Shown: piece after piece, positions 35,455-45,548 of the stretch
How the letters are laid out: the number at the start of each line of letters is the position of its first letter
Numbering within the stretch: position 1 is the stretch's first letter
Translations under genes and position numbers: made by a program
Source of the DNA: Rhodospirillales bacterium
Lineage (GTDB): Bacteria > Pseudomonadota > Alphaproteobacteria > TMED109
NCBI GenBank assembly: GCA_009839325.1
Contig: VXPW01000059.1
Location: 55,379-119,378 of the forward strand
Reading direction: 5' to 3'
Length of the DNA: 64,000 bases
Notes under the pieces: generated by a model
Told to the model about the DNA's origin: nothing
The model's input: only the letters and a program-made list of their open reading frames with translations
The model's database searches: none

Positions 35455-36804
35455 GTGCAGTTGCGGGTGGCAATTGTCGGCCGCCCCAACGTCGGCAAAT
35501 CCACGCTGTTCAACCGATTGGCCGGCCGACGGGCGGCGCTCGTCGACCCGAATCCCGGCATGACCCGGGATCTGAACGTCTCTTCCGGACAAATCGGGGC
35601 TGAGGATTTCCAGATCGTCGATACGCCCGGACTTGAGGAGGCTGACGCCGGCACGCTGGCTGCCCGAATGAGCGAAGCAAGTGAGCGGGCTCTCGCCGAA
35701 GCGGATCTGGTGCTGTTCGTGATCGACGGCCGGCAGGGCGTGACCCCGGTCGATCGCGAGTACGCACGTCTGGCGCGGACGCACGCCCGCGAAGTCATCC
35801 TTCTGGTCAACAAGTGCGACAGCCCCGCCTTGGCGGCGCAGGCGGTCGAAGGGTTCGAACTCGGGCTCGGCGAACCGATCCCGATCTCCGCCGAACATGG
35901 CCTCGGGATCGGCGATGTCGAGGCAGTGATCGCTGCCCGGAACGCCCCCGCGGCGCCAGCGGATGTGGACGCCCCGGACCAAGCGCGGCCCATCCCCATC
36001 GCGATCATCGGCCGCCCCAACAGCGGCAAGTCCACGCTCACCAATCGTCTGCTCGGCGAAGACCGGATGCTGACCGGGCCGGAACCCGGGATTACACGCG
36101 ATTCGGTCGGCCACGCCTGGACCTGGCGTGGTCGCCGGATCGAACTCGTCGACACCGCCGGACTGAGACGGACCAGCCGGGTTGATTCACGTCCGGAAGC
36201 GGTTTCCGCAGAGTCCACGAGACGGGCACTTCGCTTCGCGGAAGCGGCCGTGCTCATGCTCGACTGCAGCGAGGCCTTGGTGGATCAGGACCTCGCCATC
36301 GCGGCAGAAGTGGTGCAGGAAGGCCGCGCGCTGGTGGTTGCGGCCAATAAATGGGATCTGGTCCGGCAGCCTGCCGCCATGCGGCGGGCCCTGGCCGAGC
36401 GGCTCGACGAGACGTTGCCGCAGGCGCGCGGCGTCCCCTGTGTTGCGCTCTCCGCCTTGACCGGCCACGGGACCAGTCGTCTCATGCAGGCGGTCTTCAC
36501 CGTCCATCAGCGATGGAACCGGCGCGTGCCGACACCGGCGCTCAACCGTTGGCTACGCGCCCAGACGGATGCGCACCAGCCACCCCGGGCCGGCGGGCGG
36601 GCCCAGCGCCTGCGTTTCATGACGCAGGTAAACGTGCGCCCTCCGACGTTCGCCCTGTTCGCCAACCACCCGGGGGGGCTTCCACGGAGCTATGTCCGCT
36701 ACTTGGCCAACGGCCTGCGCAAGACCTTCGATCTTGACGGCGTGCCCCTCAGGATCATGGTCCGCAAAGGTGACAACCCCTACGCGGACAAGGCCGGCAA
36801 CTGA
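35455..36804 (+). CDS. der: GTPase Der (EngA), ribosome assembly
   Basis: Essential GTPase with two tandem G domains, 449 residues, acting in 50S subunit maturation. P-loops are GRPNVGKST (N-terminal) and GRPNSGKST (second domain); switch and base-recognition motifs DTPGLEE, NKCD, DTAGLRR and NKWD follow, and the KH-like C-terminal domain has RFMTQVNVRPPTFALF and SYVRYLANGLRKTF. GTG at 35455, eleven bases after bamB and preceded by GGGCGGAG, begins the family N-terminus MQLRVAIVGRPN. Confidence 0.96.
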   Translation: MQLRVAIVGRPNVGKSTLFNRLAGRRAALVDPNPGMTRDLNVSSGQIGAEDFQIVDTPGLEEADAGTLAARMSEASERALAEADLVLFVIDGRQGVTPVDREYARLARTHAREVILLVNKCDSPALAAQAVEGFELGLGEPIPISAEHGLGIGDVEAVIAARNAPAAPADVDAPDQARPIPIAIIGRPNSGKSTLTNRLLGEDRMLTGPEPGITRDSVGHAWTWRGRRIELVDTAGLRRTSRVDSRPEAVSAESTRRALRFAEAAVLMLDCSEALVDQDLAIAAEVVQEGRALVVAANKWDLVRQPAAMRRALAERLDETLPQARGVPCVALSALTGHGTSRLMQAVFTVHQRWNRRVPTPALNRWLRAQTDAHQPPRAGGRAQRLRFMTQVNVRPPTFALFANHPGGLPRSYVRYLANGLRKTFDLDGVPLRIMVRKGDNPYADKAGN

Positions 36805-36992
36805 TCCACGCGAAGATGCCTCTTTAGGCGGCCAGACGCCTGGGCCAGCGCGTCCGAACCGAGATGCCCGCGCGGTTCCAGCGACCGCGGCGGCGTCCCC
36901 GGCTGGTCTGTTTGGCACCATTACGGGGCGCCCGGGGGCGTTCGTCCGACATCGGACGGGCCTCTTGCGAGCTGCAGCGACGTGCTGGCCTC

Positions 36993-37868
36993 TCAGCTCG
37001 CGGTCGCCGCCTTGCGCCGGCTGTGCTGGCGACCCGTCTCGGCGACCTCACGGGTGGTGGCTCCGATTTTCACGCCGGCATCGATGAGCGCGACCACGTT
37101 GTCGCGCTGCATGATGTCGAGAAAAGCGATTCCCGCCTGGTCGCAGGCCGTCTTGACCCGTTCCCTCGCCGCCAGCATGTCGGGCGGATAGGGTGGATCG
37201 TGCGCCTCCCGGTACCCGTAGGACATGCCCATGTCACCGGGTCCCCATTCAGCGAAGGCGATGCCGGGCACGGCGACGCTGGCCTCCGCCTGGACGAGTG
37301 CGCGCCGATTTTCGATTTTCAGGCCCAGCATCAGCTCACCGCTTGGGTTGAGAGGCCAGACGTCGGCACACTCCAGATAGTCCACCACCACCAGACCCCA
37401 GATTTCAGCGGCAGTCTGCTGGCCACCCGATCCACGGCGGCCGGCTTCCAGGTGGCTGCCGACACCAAGATCCTGAAAGGAATACCTCGCTCCCTCGACG
37501 AATGCCTTTACGGCCGCAGGGGCTTCTGCGTGACACAGGATCAGACCATGTACCCCCGTGGCCAGGGCTTGCTGGATCATCCAGCGATTGGTGCGCACGG
37601 TTCGGGCGTCACTGCCATCGGTCGGCAGTGTGACGATCACGGCCGGGGTACGGTGACCGGTGTCGGTAGGGCCGCCGGCGACCAACCCTTGCATGAAGTG
37701 GCCCAGTAGCGTCATGTCGAAGGGTTGGTGCTCAAGATCCACGATCAGGCAGTCGGCCCAGGTGCGGGCCTGCCTGACACCGTTCCCGTAGGTCAGATCG
37801 GCGACGGTATCGCTGTATACGGGCTGACCCGCCGCCAGCAGTTCAATCGCGCGGTTGATTCTGGGCAC
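36993..37868 (-). CDS. HpcH/HpaI aldolase / citrate lyase family protein
   Basis: 291-residue TIM-barrel enzyme of the class II pyruvate aldolase type. LIVDLEHQPFD near residue 41 holds the conserved Asp/Glu region, LCHAEAP and LGLKIEN follow, and EWGPGDMGMSYG is the usual second half metal/substrate site. Family members cleave hydroxy-oxo acids to pyruvate plus an aldehyde, with Mg or Mn. It starts with GTG; an eight-base inverted repeat (GCGAGCTG / CAGCTCGC, 36967-37001) spans its stop codon. Substrate unknown. Confidence 0.85.
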   Translation of the reverse strand: MPRINRAIELLAAGQPVYSDTVADLTYGNGVRQARTWADCLIVDLEHQPFDMTLLGHFMQGLVAGGPTDTGHRTPAVIVTLPTDGSDARTVRTNRWMIQQALATGVHGLILCHAEAPAAVKAFVEGARYSFQDLGVGSHLEAGRRGSGGQQTAAEIWGLVVVDYLECADVWPLNPSGELMLGLKIENRRALVQAEASVAVPGIAFAEWGPGDMGMSYGYREAHDPPYPPDMLAARERVKTACDQAGIAFLDIMQRDNVVALIDAGVKIGATTREVAETGRQHSRRKAATAS

Positions 37869-38008
37869 TGGCGTATCCTACTGAACGGATGGACATCTCC
37901 ACGGTATCTGGTCCTGCAGGAACGAGCCCGGCCCACAGCGCAGACATCAGGCTAACCGTCTCCGGAGGGATCCCCGCGGCCGATCACACCTCCCGTGGAC
38001 AGGGACGG

Positions 38009-38039
38009 CGGACGGGCGGGTGCCCGTTCCGCCCGTCCG
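38009..38039 (-). terminator. Strong hairpin after the aminotransferase gene
   Basis: Perfect eleven-base stem CGGACGGGCGG / CCGCCCGTCCG with a nine-base loop, starting one base after the aminotransferase stop codon. No T-run follows on either strand, so it could stop transcription weakly or protect the 3' end. Confidence 0.5.
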
Positions 38040-38040
38040 A

Positions 38041-39447
38041 CTAAGGGTTCCAGGTTCCCGCCCTGACCAATTCGTCGGCGACGCGGTTCAGTGCACGCTC
38101 GAACAGTTCGAGCGCCTCGTCCACCTCGGCCCGGGTGATGACCAGCGGCGGCGAAAACGACACCGCATCGCAGAGAGGCAGCGAGCGGGTGATGAGCCCC
38201 TCCTCCATCGAGTACTTGCTGAGCATGGGCCCGACGAGCAGGTCGGGGTCGAACGCCTCCTTGGTCTCCCTGTCCTTCACCAGTTCGACGGCCCCCAGCA
38301 AGGCATCGCCACGCACCTCGCCGACGAGCGGATGGTCGGCGGCGACCTCACGCAGCCGCCGCTGGAAATAGGCGCCAACCTCGGCGCATTTCCGCGGCAG
38401 GTCCAGCCGCTCCATGATGTCGAGATTCGCCATGGCCGCTGCGGCCGCGACGGGATGCGCGCTGTACGTATAGCCATGAGCGAAGGCGCCAACGCCAGGG
38501 GGGCCTTCCTTGATGACCTCCCAGATCTCCTCGGAAATGATGCTGCCCGACATCGGCACGTAACCGCTCGTGAGCCCCTTGGCGATTGTCATCATGTCGG
38601 GCTCGATGGCGTAGGTCTCGGACCCGAACCAGTTGCCGGTCCTGCCGAATCCCGTGATCACTTCGTCAGCGATCATCAGCACGTCGTACTCGCGCAGGAC
38701 GCGCTGAATCTCCGGAAAGTAGCCCTCAGGCGGGATGATCACGCCACCGGCGCCCATTACCGGTTCCGCAATGAACGCCGCCACCGTCTCGGGTCCCTCT
38801 GCGAGAATCATCGCCTCGAGCTTCTGTGCGCACGCGCGCGAAAAGTCGCGCTCGCTCATTCCCGGCTCCGCGTGGCGCCAGTAGTGCGGGGTCTCGGTAT
38901 GGAGGACCATCGGCAACGGCAGGTTGAACGCCGTGTGCACGGTCGAAAGCCCGGTCAGGCTCGCCGTCGCAACGGTGACGCCGTGATAGGCACGCTTGCG
39001 GGAAATGATCTTCCGCTTCTCCGGCTTGCCGCGCAGATTGTTGTAGTACCAGACCAGCTTGACGTTGGTGTCATTGGCATCCGAGCCCGAATTGCCGAAG
39101 CTCACCTTACTCATGTTGTCAGGCACGAGGCGCAGGATCCGGTCCGCGAGCCGGATGGGTGCCTCCGTCCCCATCGAGAAGAAGCTGTGGTAGTAGGCCA
39201 GCTCGTCCGCCTGCGCCGCGATGGCGTCGACCACCTCCTTGTGTCCCCAGCCGATGTTGACGCACCAAAGGCCGGCTACGGCATCGATGTATTCCTTGCC
39301 GGCCGAATTGGTGAGCCGCACGCCGTTTCCCGACACGATGATCTCGGGACCGGTCTCAAGATGCGATTTGAGCGCTGTGTAGCCGTGCAGAAAGCTCTGC
39401 TTGTCCATTTCCTCGAGAGAGAGATTGTGGTCCTGCCTGATTTCCAT
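38041..39447 (-). CDS. Class III PLP-dependent aminotransferase (omega-amino acid type)
   Basis: 468-residue aminotransferase. Features: GLWCVNIGWGH, GNSGSDANDTNVKL (phosphate-binding), AYHGVTVATASLTG, DEVITGFGRTG and the PLP lysine in MTIAKGLTSGYVPMSG. The group transfers amino groups from omega-amino acids, polyamines or amines such as putrescine, beta-alanine or taurine to pyruvate or 2-oxoglutarate. The pyruvate aldolase-type gene downstream and OYE gene divergent upstream suggest a small catabolic neighbourhood, but the substrate is not readable. Confidence 0.9.
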   Translation of the reverse strand: MEIRQDHNLSLEEMDKQSFLHGYTALKSHLETGPEIIVSGNGVRLTNSAGKEYIDAVAGLWCVNIGWGHKEVVDAIAAQADELAYYHSFFSMGTEAPIRLADRILRLVPDNMSKVSFGNSGSDANDTNVKLVWYYNNLRGKPEKRKIISRKRAYHGVTVATASLTGLSTVHTAFNLPLPMVLHTETPHYWRHAEPGMSERDFSRACAQKLEAMILAEGPETVAAFIAEPVMGAGGVIIPPEGYFPEIQRVLREYDVLMIADEVITGFGRTGNWFGSETYAIEPDMMTIAKGLTSGYVPMSGSIISEEIWEVIKEGPPGVGAFAHGYTYSAHPVAAAAAMANLDIMERLDLPRKCAEVGAYFQRRLREVAADHPLVGEVRGDALLGAVELVKDRETKEAFDPDLLVGPMLSKYSMEEGLITRSLPLCDAVSFSPPLVITRAEVDEALELFERALNRVADELVRAGTWNP

Positions 39448-39667
39448 CTCTGGTCCCCCGTCGCCGTCGCCGGTCGATTGGCCGCCGCCTGACCCCTGTT
39501 TCCGCCTGCCTTGACCGGCAGTGGCCCGGCGCGAAGTCCGATCATAGACACCGGACCCGCGCTGCAGGTCAGCGCCCGCAGGACGATCCTCGCGCTGCCG
39601 CTTGCGTCAAGCGACCAAATTCGCGAGAACCATCCGTTTCGCAGGAACGCACGGACCGCAGGGACAC

Positions 39668-40780
39668 ATGACAAGCCGCCTCTTCACCCCCATCACGCTC
39701 CGCGAACTGGAGCTCGCGAACCGGATCGTGGTCTCGCCCATGTGCCAGTACCAGGCCGTGAACGGAGCGGCCCAGGACTGGCACCTGATGAATCTGGGCC
39801 AGTACGCCATGGGTGCCGCTGGACTGGTGTTCGCCGAAGCCACCCACGTCGCACCGGAGGCGCGGATAACCCATCGCTGCCTCGGTCTCTGGTCGGACGA
39901 AACTGAAGCGGCGCTCGCCCGGGTCGTCAACTTCTGCCGCGAGCACGGGGTCACCGCGCTTGCCGTCCAGCTGGCCCATGCCGGGCGCAAGGCGTCCTGT
40001 GATCCACCCCTGTCCGGCGGAAGGCCATTGGGGCAGGAGCAGGGAGCCTGGACCACGTTGGCGCCCTCACCGATTCCCTACGACGAGGGTTGGCACGTGC
40101 CGACGGCTCTGGATCTCTCAGGGATGGCTCGGGTCAAGCAGCAGTTCGTCCAGGCAGCGAAACGGGCGGCCCGTCTTGGCTTCGATGTGGCCGAAGTGCA
40201 CGCCGCCCATGGGTACCTGCTCTCAGAATTCCTTTCGCCGATGTCCAATCAGCGCAAGGACGCCTACGGCGGCAACCGGGAGAACCGGATGCGCCTGCTG
40301 CTGGAGATCTTCGAAGCCGTCCGCGCTGTCTGGCCCAAGGCCCGCCCCCTCGGGGTCAGGATCTCCGCCAGCGAGTGGGTGGAAGGCGGTTGGAACATCG
40401 CGGACAGCGTCGCGCTCGCCCACGAATTGAAGGCCGCGGGCTGCGACTTTCTGGATGTCTCCTCGGGCGGGAACCACCCGAAACAGGCAATACCGCTGGG
40501 CCCCGGGTATCAGGTTCCGTTCGCGGAACGCATCAAGACGGACACCGGTATCACCACCATGGCCGTCGGCATGATCACCGAGCCACGGCAGGCCGAGGAC
40601 ATCATCGCCTCGGGCAAGGCGGACATGGTGGCATTGGCCCGGGGGATGATGTTCGACCCCCGCTGGGCTTGGCACGCCGCGGAGGAGCTGGGCGCCGACA
40701 CGGCGTACGCCCGGCAGTACGCGCGCTGCCATCCCTCCGGCCGCCCCCAGGTGTTTCCGATCCGGCAGGTTGCCAGCTAG
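39668..40780 (+). CDS. Old yellow enzyme family NADH:flavin oxidoreductase (YqjM-like)
   Basis: 370-residue FMN TIM-barrel ene-reductase. Conserved FMN and substrate residues are seen in VVSPMCQYQAVNG, QLAHAGRKAS, AAHGYLLSEFLSP, NQRKDAYGG and KADMVALARGM. The PMCQY segment (Cys in the FMN pocket) marks the YqjM-like class rather than classical OYE. ATG 39668 is preferred over an upstream in-frame ATG because MTSRLFTPITLRELELANR is the usual start. Divergent from the aminotransferase, 220 bases apart. Confidence 0.9.
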   Translation: MTSRLFTPITLRELELANRIVVSPMCQYQAVNGAAQDWHLMNLGQYAMGAAGLVFAEATHVAPEARITHRCLGLWSDETEAALARVVNFCREHGVTALAVQLAHAGRKASCDPPLSGGRPLGQEQGAWTTLAPSPIPYDEGWHVPTALDLSGMARVKQQFVQAAKRAARLGFDVAEVHAAHGYLLSEFLSPMSNQRKDAYGGNRENRMRLLLEIFEAVRAVWPKARPLGVRISASEWVEGGWNIADSVALAHELKAAGCDFLDVSSGGNHPKQAIPLGPGYQVPFAERIKTDTGITTMAVGMITEPRQAEDIIASGKADMVALARGMMFDPRWAWHAAEELGADTAYARQYARCHPSGRPQVFPIRQVAS

Positions 40781-41199
40781 CAGTCTCGCATCATGGGAAA
40801 CACGTGCGTCTGGCGATGGCCCTCCGGCGCCTGAGGGCCCGTCGGTAATAGTCAGGTCTTCCCCGTCGCCGCCTCGCCCGAGGACCGCAACCGCGAATCG
40901 GAAGGCGCGTCCCTACGGTCGTACGCATGCCCAGCCCGCGTTGGCAAGCCGATCGGCCATGACCTGTGGACGGGCCCCGCTGTGGAGGTAAGTGACGGAA
41001 TCGCTCCGCTCCCGGAACCTTGTGGGGGCGCTAGTGGACCCGTCACATCCCCGCGACCCCCGATCCGGTGCTGGCGACCGGGTACTGACCGATGTAGCTG
41101 CCGAACCGTCCGAAAAGGTATTTTCGATGGGTCGACCATGGGCCTAGCTGATATGATTCAGCCGGGTAACGGAAAGGCCACCGCCGAAAAGAGGAAGTG
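40781..41199. other. Intergenic stretch upstream of dxs
   Basis: No gene seen. A TATGAT at 41152-41157 could be the -10 of the dxs promoter, with no good -35. GAGGAA at 41191-41196 is the dxs ribosome site. Confidence 0.4.
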
Positions 41200-43098
41200 A
41201 TGCCTGAGACACCTCTGCTGGACACCGTCGGGGATCCGAGCGAACTCAGAGCCCTGCGGCCGGACCAGCTGCGACAGGTCGCCGATGAACTGCGAGCAGA
41301 GACGATCGATGCGGTTTCCGTGACGGGCGGCCACCTCGGCGCCGGCCTGGGCGTGGTCGAACTCACCGTTGCGCTCCACTACCTGTTTGACACGCCTTCC
41401 GATCGCATCATCTGGGATGTCGGACATCAGGTTTACCCTCACAAGATCCTGACCGGTCGACGCGACCGTATCCGTACCCTTCGCCAGGGCGGTGGATTGT
41501 CAGGCTTCACCAAGCGATCCGAAAGCGAGTACGACCCGTTCGGCGCCGCACATGCGTCGACCTCCATCTCGTCCGCCCTCGGGTTTTCGGTCGCCCGCGA
41601 TCTCCAGGGAAGAGACAACAAAGTCGTCGCCGTCATCGGGGACGGTGCGATGACCGGCGGCATGGCCTTCGAGGGGCTGAACAACGCCGGCGCAATGGCC
41701 AACAAGCTGATCCTGGTCCTCAATGACAACGAGATGTCGATCGCACCCCCGGTGGGGGCACTGTCGGCGTACTTGTCGCGTCTGATTTCATCCAAGTCGT
41801 ATCGGTCTCTGCGTGATATCGGATTGCAGATGTCAAGGCGGTTTCCTGACTCGTTGCAACGGTCGGCACGTCGGGCCGAGAGCTACGCGCGGAGCTTGCT
41901 GACCGGCGGTACGCTGTTCGAACAGTTGGGCATGTTCTACGTGGGGCCGATCGACGGCCACAACATCGACCATCTGGTTCCTGTGCTGCGCAACGTACGC
42001 GATGACCAGGCCGAAGGACCCATTCTGGTTCACGTGGTGACGGAGAAGGGAAAGGGATATGCCCCGGCGGAAGGCTCAGAGGACAAGGGTCATGGCGTCG
42101 GCAAGTTCGACGTGGCCAGTGGCGCGCCAAAGGGCGGCGGCGGCGCCAACACCCCCCCGAGCTACACGCGCGTCTTCGCGGACGCCCTGATCGAGGAAGC
42201 CCGCCGCGACGAGAAGATCGTGGCCATCACGGCGGCGATGCCCTCGGGGACCGGCGTCGACCGCTTCGGAAAGATCTTCCCGGACCGAACCTTCGATGTC
42301 GGGCTGGCCGAGCAGCACGCAGTGACGTTCGCGGCCGGTCTGGCTGCCGAAGGGATGCGACCCTTTGCGGCCATCTATTCGACCTTCCTGCAGCGGGCAT
42401 TCGACCAGATCGTCCACGACGTGGCCATTCAAAGCCTGCCCGTTCGCTTCGCCATCGATCGGGCCGGCTTCGTGGGGGCAGACGGACAAACGCATTGCGG
42501 CGCGTTCGACATCACCTACCTTGGCTGCCTTCCCGGCACAGTGCTCATGGCGGCCGCAGACGAAGCTGAATTGGTCCACATGGTGACCACCGCGGTCAGC
42601 ATCGATGATCGCCCGTGCGCGTTCCGTTATCCCCGTGGAAGCGGCGTCGGGGTCACCCTTCCGGACATCCCGGAAGTGCTGCCGATCGGTCGAGGCCGCA
42701 TCATTCAGGAGGGTACGACGGTCGCTCTGCTCTCGTACGGCTCACGGTTGCAGGACTGCCTCAAGGCTGCTGAAGAACTCGGTGCAAACGGCCTCTCGAC
42801 GACCGTGGCGGATGCCCGCTTCGCGAAACCGCTCGACGAGGACCTGGTCAAGCGCCTCGCGGCCAACCATCAGGTCCTGGTCACGGTGGAAGAAGGTTCG
42901 ATCGGTGGATTTGCCTCCCAGGTGATGCACCTGCTCGCACGGGAGGGCGTGTTCGACTCAGGGCTGGCGTACCGCCCGATGGTCATGCCTGACATGTTCC
43001 TTGACCACGATACGCCTGCCGCGCAAGTTGAACGCGCCGGATTGGACCGCGCCCGCATCGTCACAACTGTGCACAGCGCTCTTGGAAAAACGGCGTAG
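41200..43098 (+). CDS. dxs: 1-deoxy-D-xylulose-5-phosphate synthase
   Basis: First enzyme of the MEP isoprenoid pathway, a TPP enzyme joining pyruvate and glyceraldehyde 3-phosphate. 632 residues. Visible: [20 protein letters not shown]-binding [29 protein letters not shown], and in the pyrimidine domain [17 protein letters not shown] with the catalytic Glu. ATG 41200 is used; a GTG at 41197 is an alternative. The protein is shifted from its usual ispA/xseB neighbours and is here a single gene. Confidence 0.96.
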   Translation: MPETPLLDTVGDPSELRALRPDQLRQVADELRAETIDAVSVTGGHLGAGLGVVELTVALHYLFDTPSDRIIWDVGHQVYPHKILTGRRDRIRTLRQGGGLSGFTKRSESEYDPFGAAHASTSISSALGFSVARDLQGRDNKVVAVIGDGAMTGGMAFEGLNNAGAMANKLILVLNDNEMSIAPPVGALSAYLSRLISSKSYRSLRDIGLQMSRRFPDSLQRSARRAESYARSLLTGGTLFEQLGMFYVGPIDGHNIDHLVPVLRNVRDDQAEGPILVHVVTEKGKGYAPAEGSEDKGHGVGKFDVASGAPKGGGGANTPPSYTRVFADALIEEARRDEKIVAITAAMPSGTGVDRFGKIFPDRTFDVGLAEQHAVTFAAGLAAEGMRPFAAIYSTFLQRAFDQIVHDVAIQSLPVRFAIDRAGFVGADGQTHCGAFDITYLGCLPGTVLMAAADEAELVHMVTTAVSIDDRPCAFRYPRGSGVGVTLPDIPEVLPIGRGRIIQEGTTVALLSYGSRLQDCLKAAEELGANGLSTTVADARFAKPLDEDLVKRLAANHQVLVTVEEGSIGGFASQVMHLLAREGVFDSGLAYRPMVMPDMFLDHDTPAAQVERAGLDRARIVTTVHSALGKTA

Positions 43099-43650
43099 CT
43101 GGGCCGCTGGGCCGCCGCGGCTTGACCGACCCCGCTCCCGACCGACTTTCCGCACGCCTGGGCAAACAACCGTGCGGGGCCCGGGGCGTCCGGCATGACG
43201 AGCCCGGGCACTGTCGGCGTTCGGGCCCACCGCCGTCCCGGCATGGGTCGAGGCGCTACGCTTCAGGACGCGGTTGACCGGTAGCCGGTGAGGCCCGCCC
43301 AGGACGGTTGCCGGAACGGTCACGCCCATGATTGATCTGCGCCGCCTGGCGCGGTCTCCCGTGGCAGCGTGACAAACAGCCCGGCCTTCTCGGAGCCGAT
43401 GGCAGTCCGTTCCGTCGCTATCTTCGGATTCAACCTCCGTTCGAATCAGCGCGATCCTTGACATCATCGAAGAGGCGACGCCCTTTTTCGGTGGCTTCCT
43501 GAGCGGGCGGGTCATCACGCAACCGATCCCTCCCGTCGGCTCGATGCAGGTCAACACGGCCCGCCGAAACCAGCGCAAGTTCATCTGGCTGACAGCAATC
43601 GCCTCCACCTCAAGGCGGGCCGCAATACCTGAAATTCGGGCGCGGGCAAC
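43099..43650. other. Gene-poor stretch after dxs
   Basis: No supported gene. A short plus-strand frame around 43447-43610 (reading LDIIEEATPFFGGFLSGR) and an overlapping minus-strand frame look protein-like but lack starts and recognised domains; they may be remnants of a decayed gene. Confidence 0.35.
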
Positions 43651-43654
43651 ATTA

Positions 43655-43693
43655 TGCGAATGATTTGCATTCGCAAGATATTTCCTGTAGAGT
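43655..43693 (+). promoter_or_regulatory. Fur-box-like palindrome overlapping a putative promoter
   Basis: Perfect inverted repeat TGCGAATG (43655-43662) / CATTCGCA (43668-43675) around ATTTG. The half-site resembles known iron-responsive Fur operators built on GCGAATGAT/CATTCGC. A putative promoter overlaps it: TTGCAT (43665-43670), 17 bases, TAGAGT (43688-43693). Fur bound here would block RNA polymerase. No recognisable protein gene follows on the plus strand; a stem-loop begins about 75 bases downstream. Confidence 0.55.
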
Positions 43694-43768
43694 GACCTGC
43701 GTTGTGACCGAGAAGTCGGCAGCTATGGAGGGATGCACACCGCCAGCTGCCTCGGTAACAGCATTGCG

Positions 43769-43836
43769 GCCAGGGAGCCTGTCCGTCCGTCCGCCTATCC
43801 CGCGGTCGGCACCTCCTCACGAACAGGCTCCCTGGC
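43769..43836 (+). repeat. 14-bp perfect inverted repeat with 40-base loop
   Basis: GCCAGGGAGCCTGT (43769-43782) pairs completely with ACAGGCTCCCTGGC (43823-43836). The loop is GC-rich with a CCGTCCGTCCG repeat. It lies within a short RNA that would start near 43700 from the Fur-box-like promoter. There is no T-run after it, so it is not a textbook terminator; the rest of the gap to 44129 shows nothing else. Confidence 0.6.
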
Positions 43837-44129
43837 GCTAATCCCAGAGGATCACGGCGTCGAAACAGCTGGCATCCGGCAACCCGTTCATGGGCACCCT
43901 GTAGCACGACCGGCACTGCACGGCGCGGCTGGACTCCTGCCCGTCCGAAACGTGTCCGCTTCGCCACCTCCATCCAGATTTGGCCGCACGCATGCCAGCG
44001 GCAACGTGAAGGCCGCGAAGGTCTCCCCTCCCTGCCTTCCCCTGATCGTTCAAGAGATCGGCTGAGCCGATCGGAGTGACGACGCCGTGCTCACTGAGGC
44101 GTCTGCGCGGCACCGGTAATCCTTGGGCA

Positions 44130-45329
44130 CTAACCCCCCGCTTCTGAATCGATTCCTTCGGTGACCGGAGCACGCCGCACTGCCGGAAACCCGTACAGCC
44201 GGGCCGCGTTTTCCCATAGAACCTTGCGCTGGACCCGGGGCTCCACCCCCGCCATCTCGCGGGCAATGAACTCCTGGCTGTCCGGCCACACGCCGTCCGG
44301 ATGCGGGAAGTCCGAGCCCCACATCACGTTATCTTCACCGAGTACGTCGATCAGACGAATGCCGATGGGGTCGCTCTGGTAGGTGGCGTAGCACTGCCGG
44401 CGCCAGTATTCGGAAGGCTTCATCTTGAGCTCAAGGTCCCGGAACTGATCCTCCCACTCGAGATCCATGTGCTCTAGCACGTACGGAATCCATCCGATCC
44501 CAGCCTCACCGATGACGAGCCTTACTCCCGGATATCGCTCGAGCACACCGCCGTAGATCGCCTCCATCAACTTGTCGGCCATCTTGAGCTGGAAGCCAGT
44601 GATAAATGTGGCAAAGGCTGCCCGCCACTCGAGCTGAGTAAGGCCTTCCGGCTCCGGTTGCCTGCCTCCGATGGTGTGGATGTGAACAGGCAGCCCGCTG
44701 GCGTCCACCGCCTCCCAGAGCGGGTTCCAGTGGTGGTGATAGAGCGGCTTCATGTCCAAGGTATTGGCGATCTCGAGACCGCGAACGATGCCCCGCTTCG
44801 TAACCCGCTCGATCTCCGCGACGGCAGCCCCAACATCGTGATTCGGAATGCAGGCAATGCCGGCAAAACGGTCGGGGTTGGAAGCGCAGAACTCGGCAAG
44901 CCACGAGTTATAGATGCGCATCACCTCGGCGGCGGCTTCGGGATCGTTCAACCGGTTCGCTGCCCCGAGGATTCCGTAGAGCACCTCGCCGCGTACGCCG
45001 TCGAGTTCCTGGTCCCGGACCCGCAGTTCCGGATCCGTGAGCCGGCGGACTCCCCGCTGCCCGTCTTCATACAGCCCCTGCGCGGCCATCCGGTCCGACC
45101 GGTGAATCTCGCCGGGTACGTATTCCCTCCCTGCCGACCCCATTCCGTTCACTAGGCCGAAATAGGCACCGCCCTTGGACACCCAGACGCTCCGTCCGCG
45201 TTCGTCCCGGTCCACGTAGGGCATGCGGTCCCTGAGGCGCTCCGGCGCCGCTGCCGTGAAGAGGTCGGGCGGCAGCCAGATGAGATCGATATGGCAGTCG
45301 GCGGAGACCACTTTCCCTCGACGATCCAT
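44130..45329 (-). CDS. Amidohydrolase family (ACMSD-like metal-dependent hydrolase)
   Basis: 399-residue TIM-barrel protein of the amidohydrolase 2 family. VVSADCHID at the N-terminus is the first metal-site segment (DxH-like), GLPVHIHTIGG holds the second-strand histidines, and GSDFPHPDGVWPDS is the closing signature with the catalytic Asp. Members are decarboxylases or hydrolases of ring-derived acids. ATG 45329 follows an AGGGG site; the longer frame to 45467 has no homology. Function in detail is unknown; it heads a catabolic stretch that includes the dehydrogenase and CoA transferase nearby. Confidence 0.85.
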   Translation of the reverse strand: MDRRGKVVSADCHIDLIWLPPDLFTAAAPERLRDRMPYVDRDERGRSVWVSKGGAYFGLVNGMGSAGREYVPGEIHRSDRMAAQGLYEDGQRGVRRLTDPELRVRDQELDGVRGEVLYGILGAANRLNDPEAAAEVMRIYNSWLAEFCASNPDRFAGIACIPNHDVGAAVAEIERVTKRGIVRGLEIANTLDMKPLYHHHWNPLWEAVDASGLPVHIHTIGGRQPEPEGLTQLEWRAAFATFITGFQLKMADKLMEAIYGGVLERYPGVRLVIGEAGIGWIPYVLEHMDLEWEDQFRDLELKMKPSEYWRRQCYATYQSDPIGIRLIDVLGEDNVMWGSDFPHPDGVWPDSQEFIAREMAGVEPRVQRKVLWENAARLYGFPAVRRAPVTEGIDSEAGG

Positions 45330-45548
45330 TTGGTCCCTATTCCCCTTTTCTTCCGTCGGACCGTAAAATTCGCTCACCGGTCTCAATGGCTTGATCGGTT
45401 CCAGCGTAGCGTATCCCACGAAGAGCCACCGCTGCCGTTGCGGGCACTGGCGGGACGTTCTGGCCATCTCCGCCGCAACCAGCCCTGCGTCGACCGGTCG
45501 CGATACCGTCGACCTGCGGGCGCGAGGAGAGAATGGAAGTCGGTTCAG

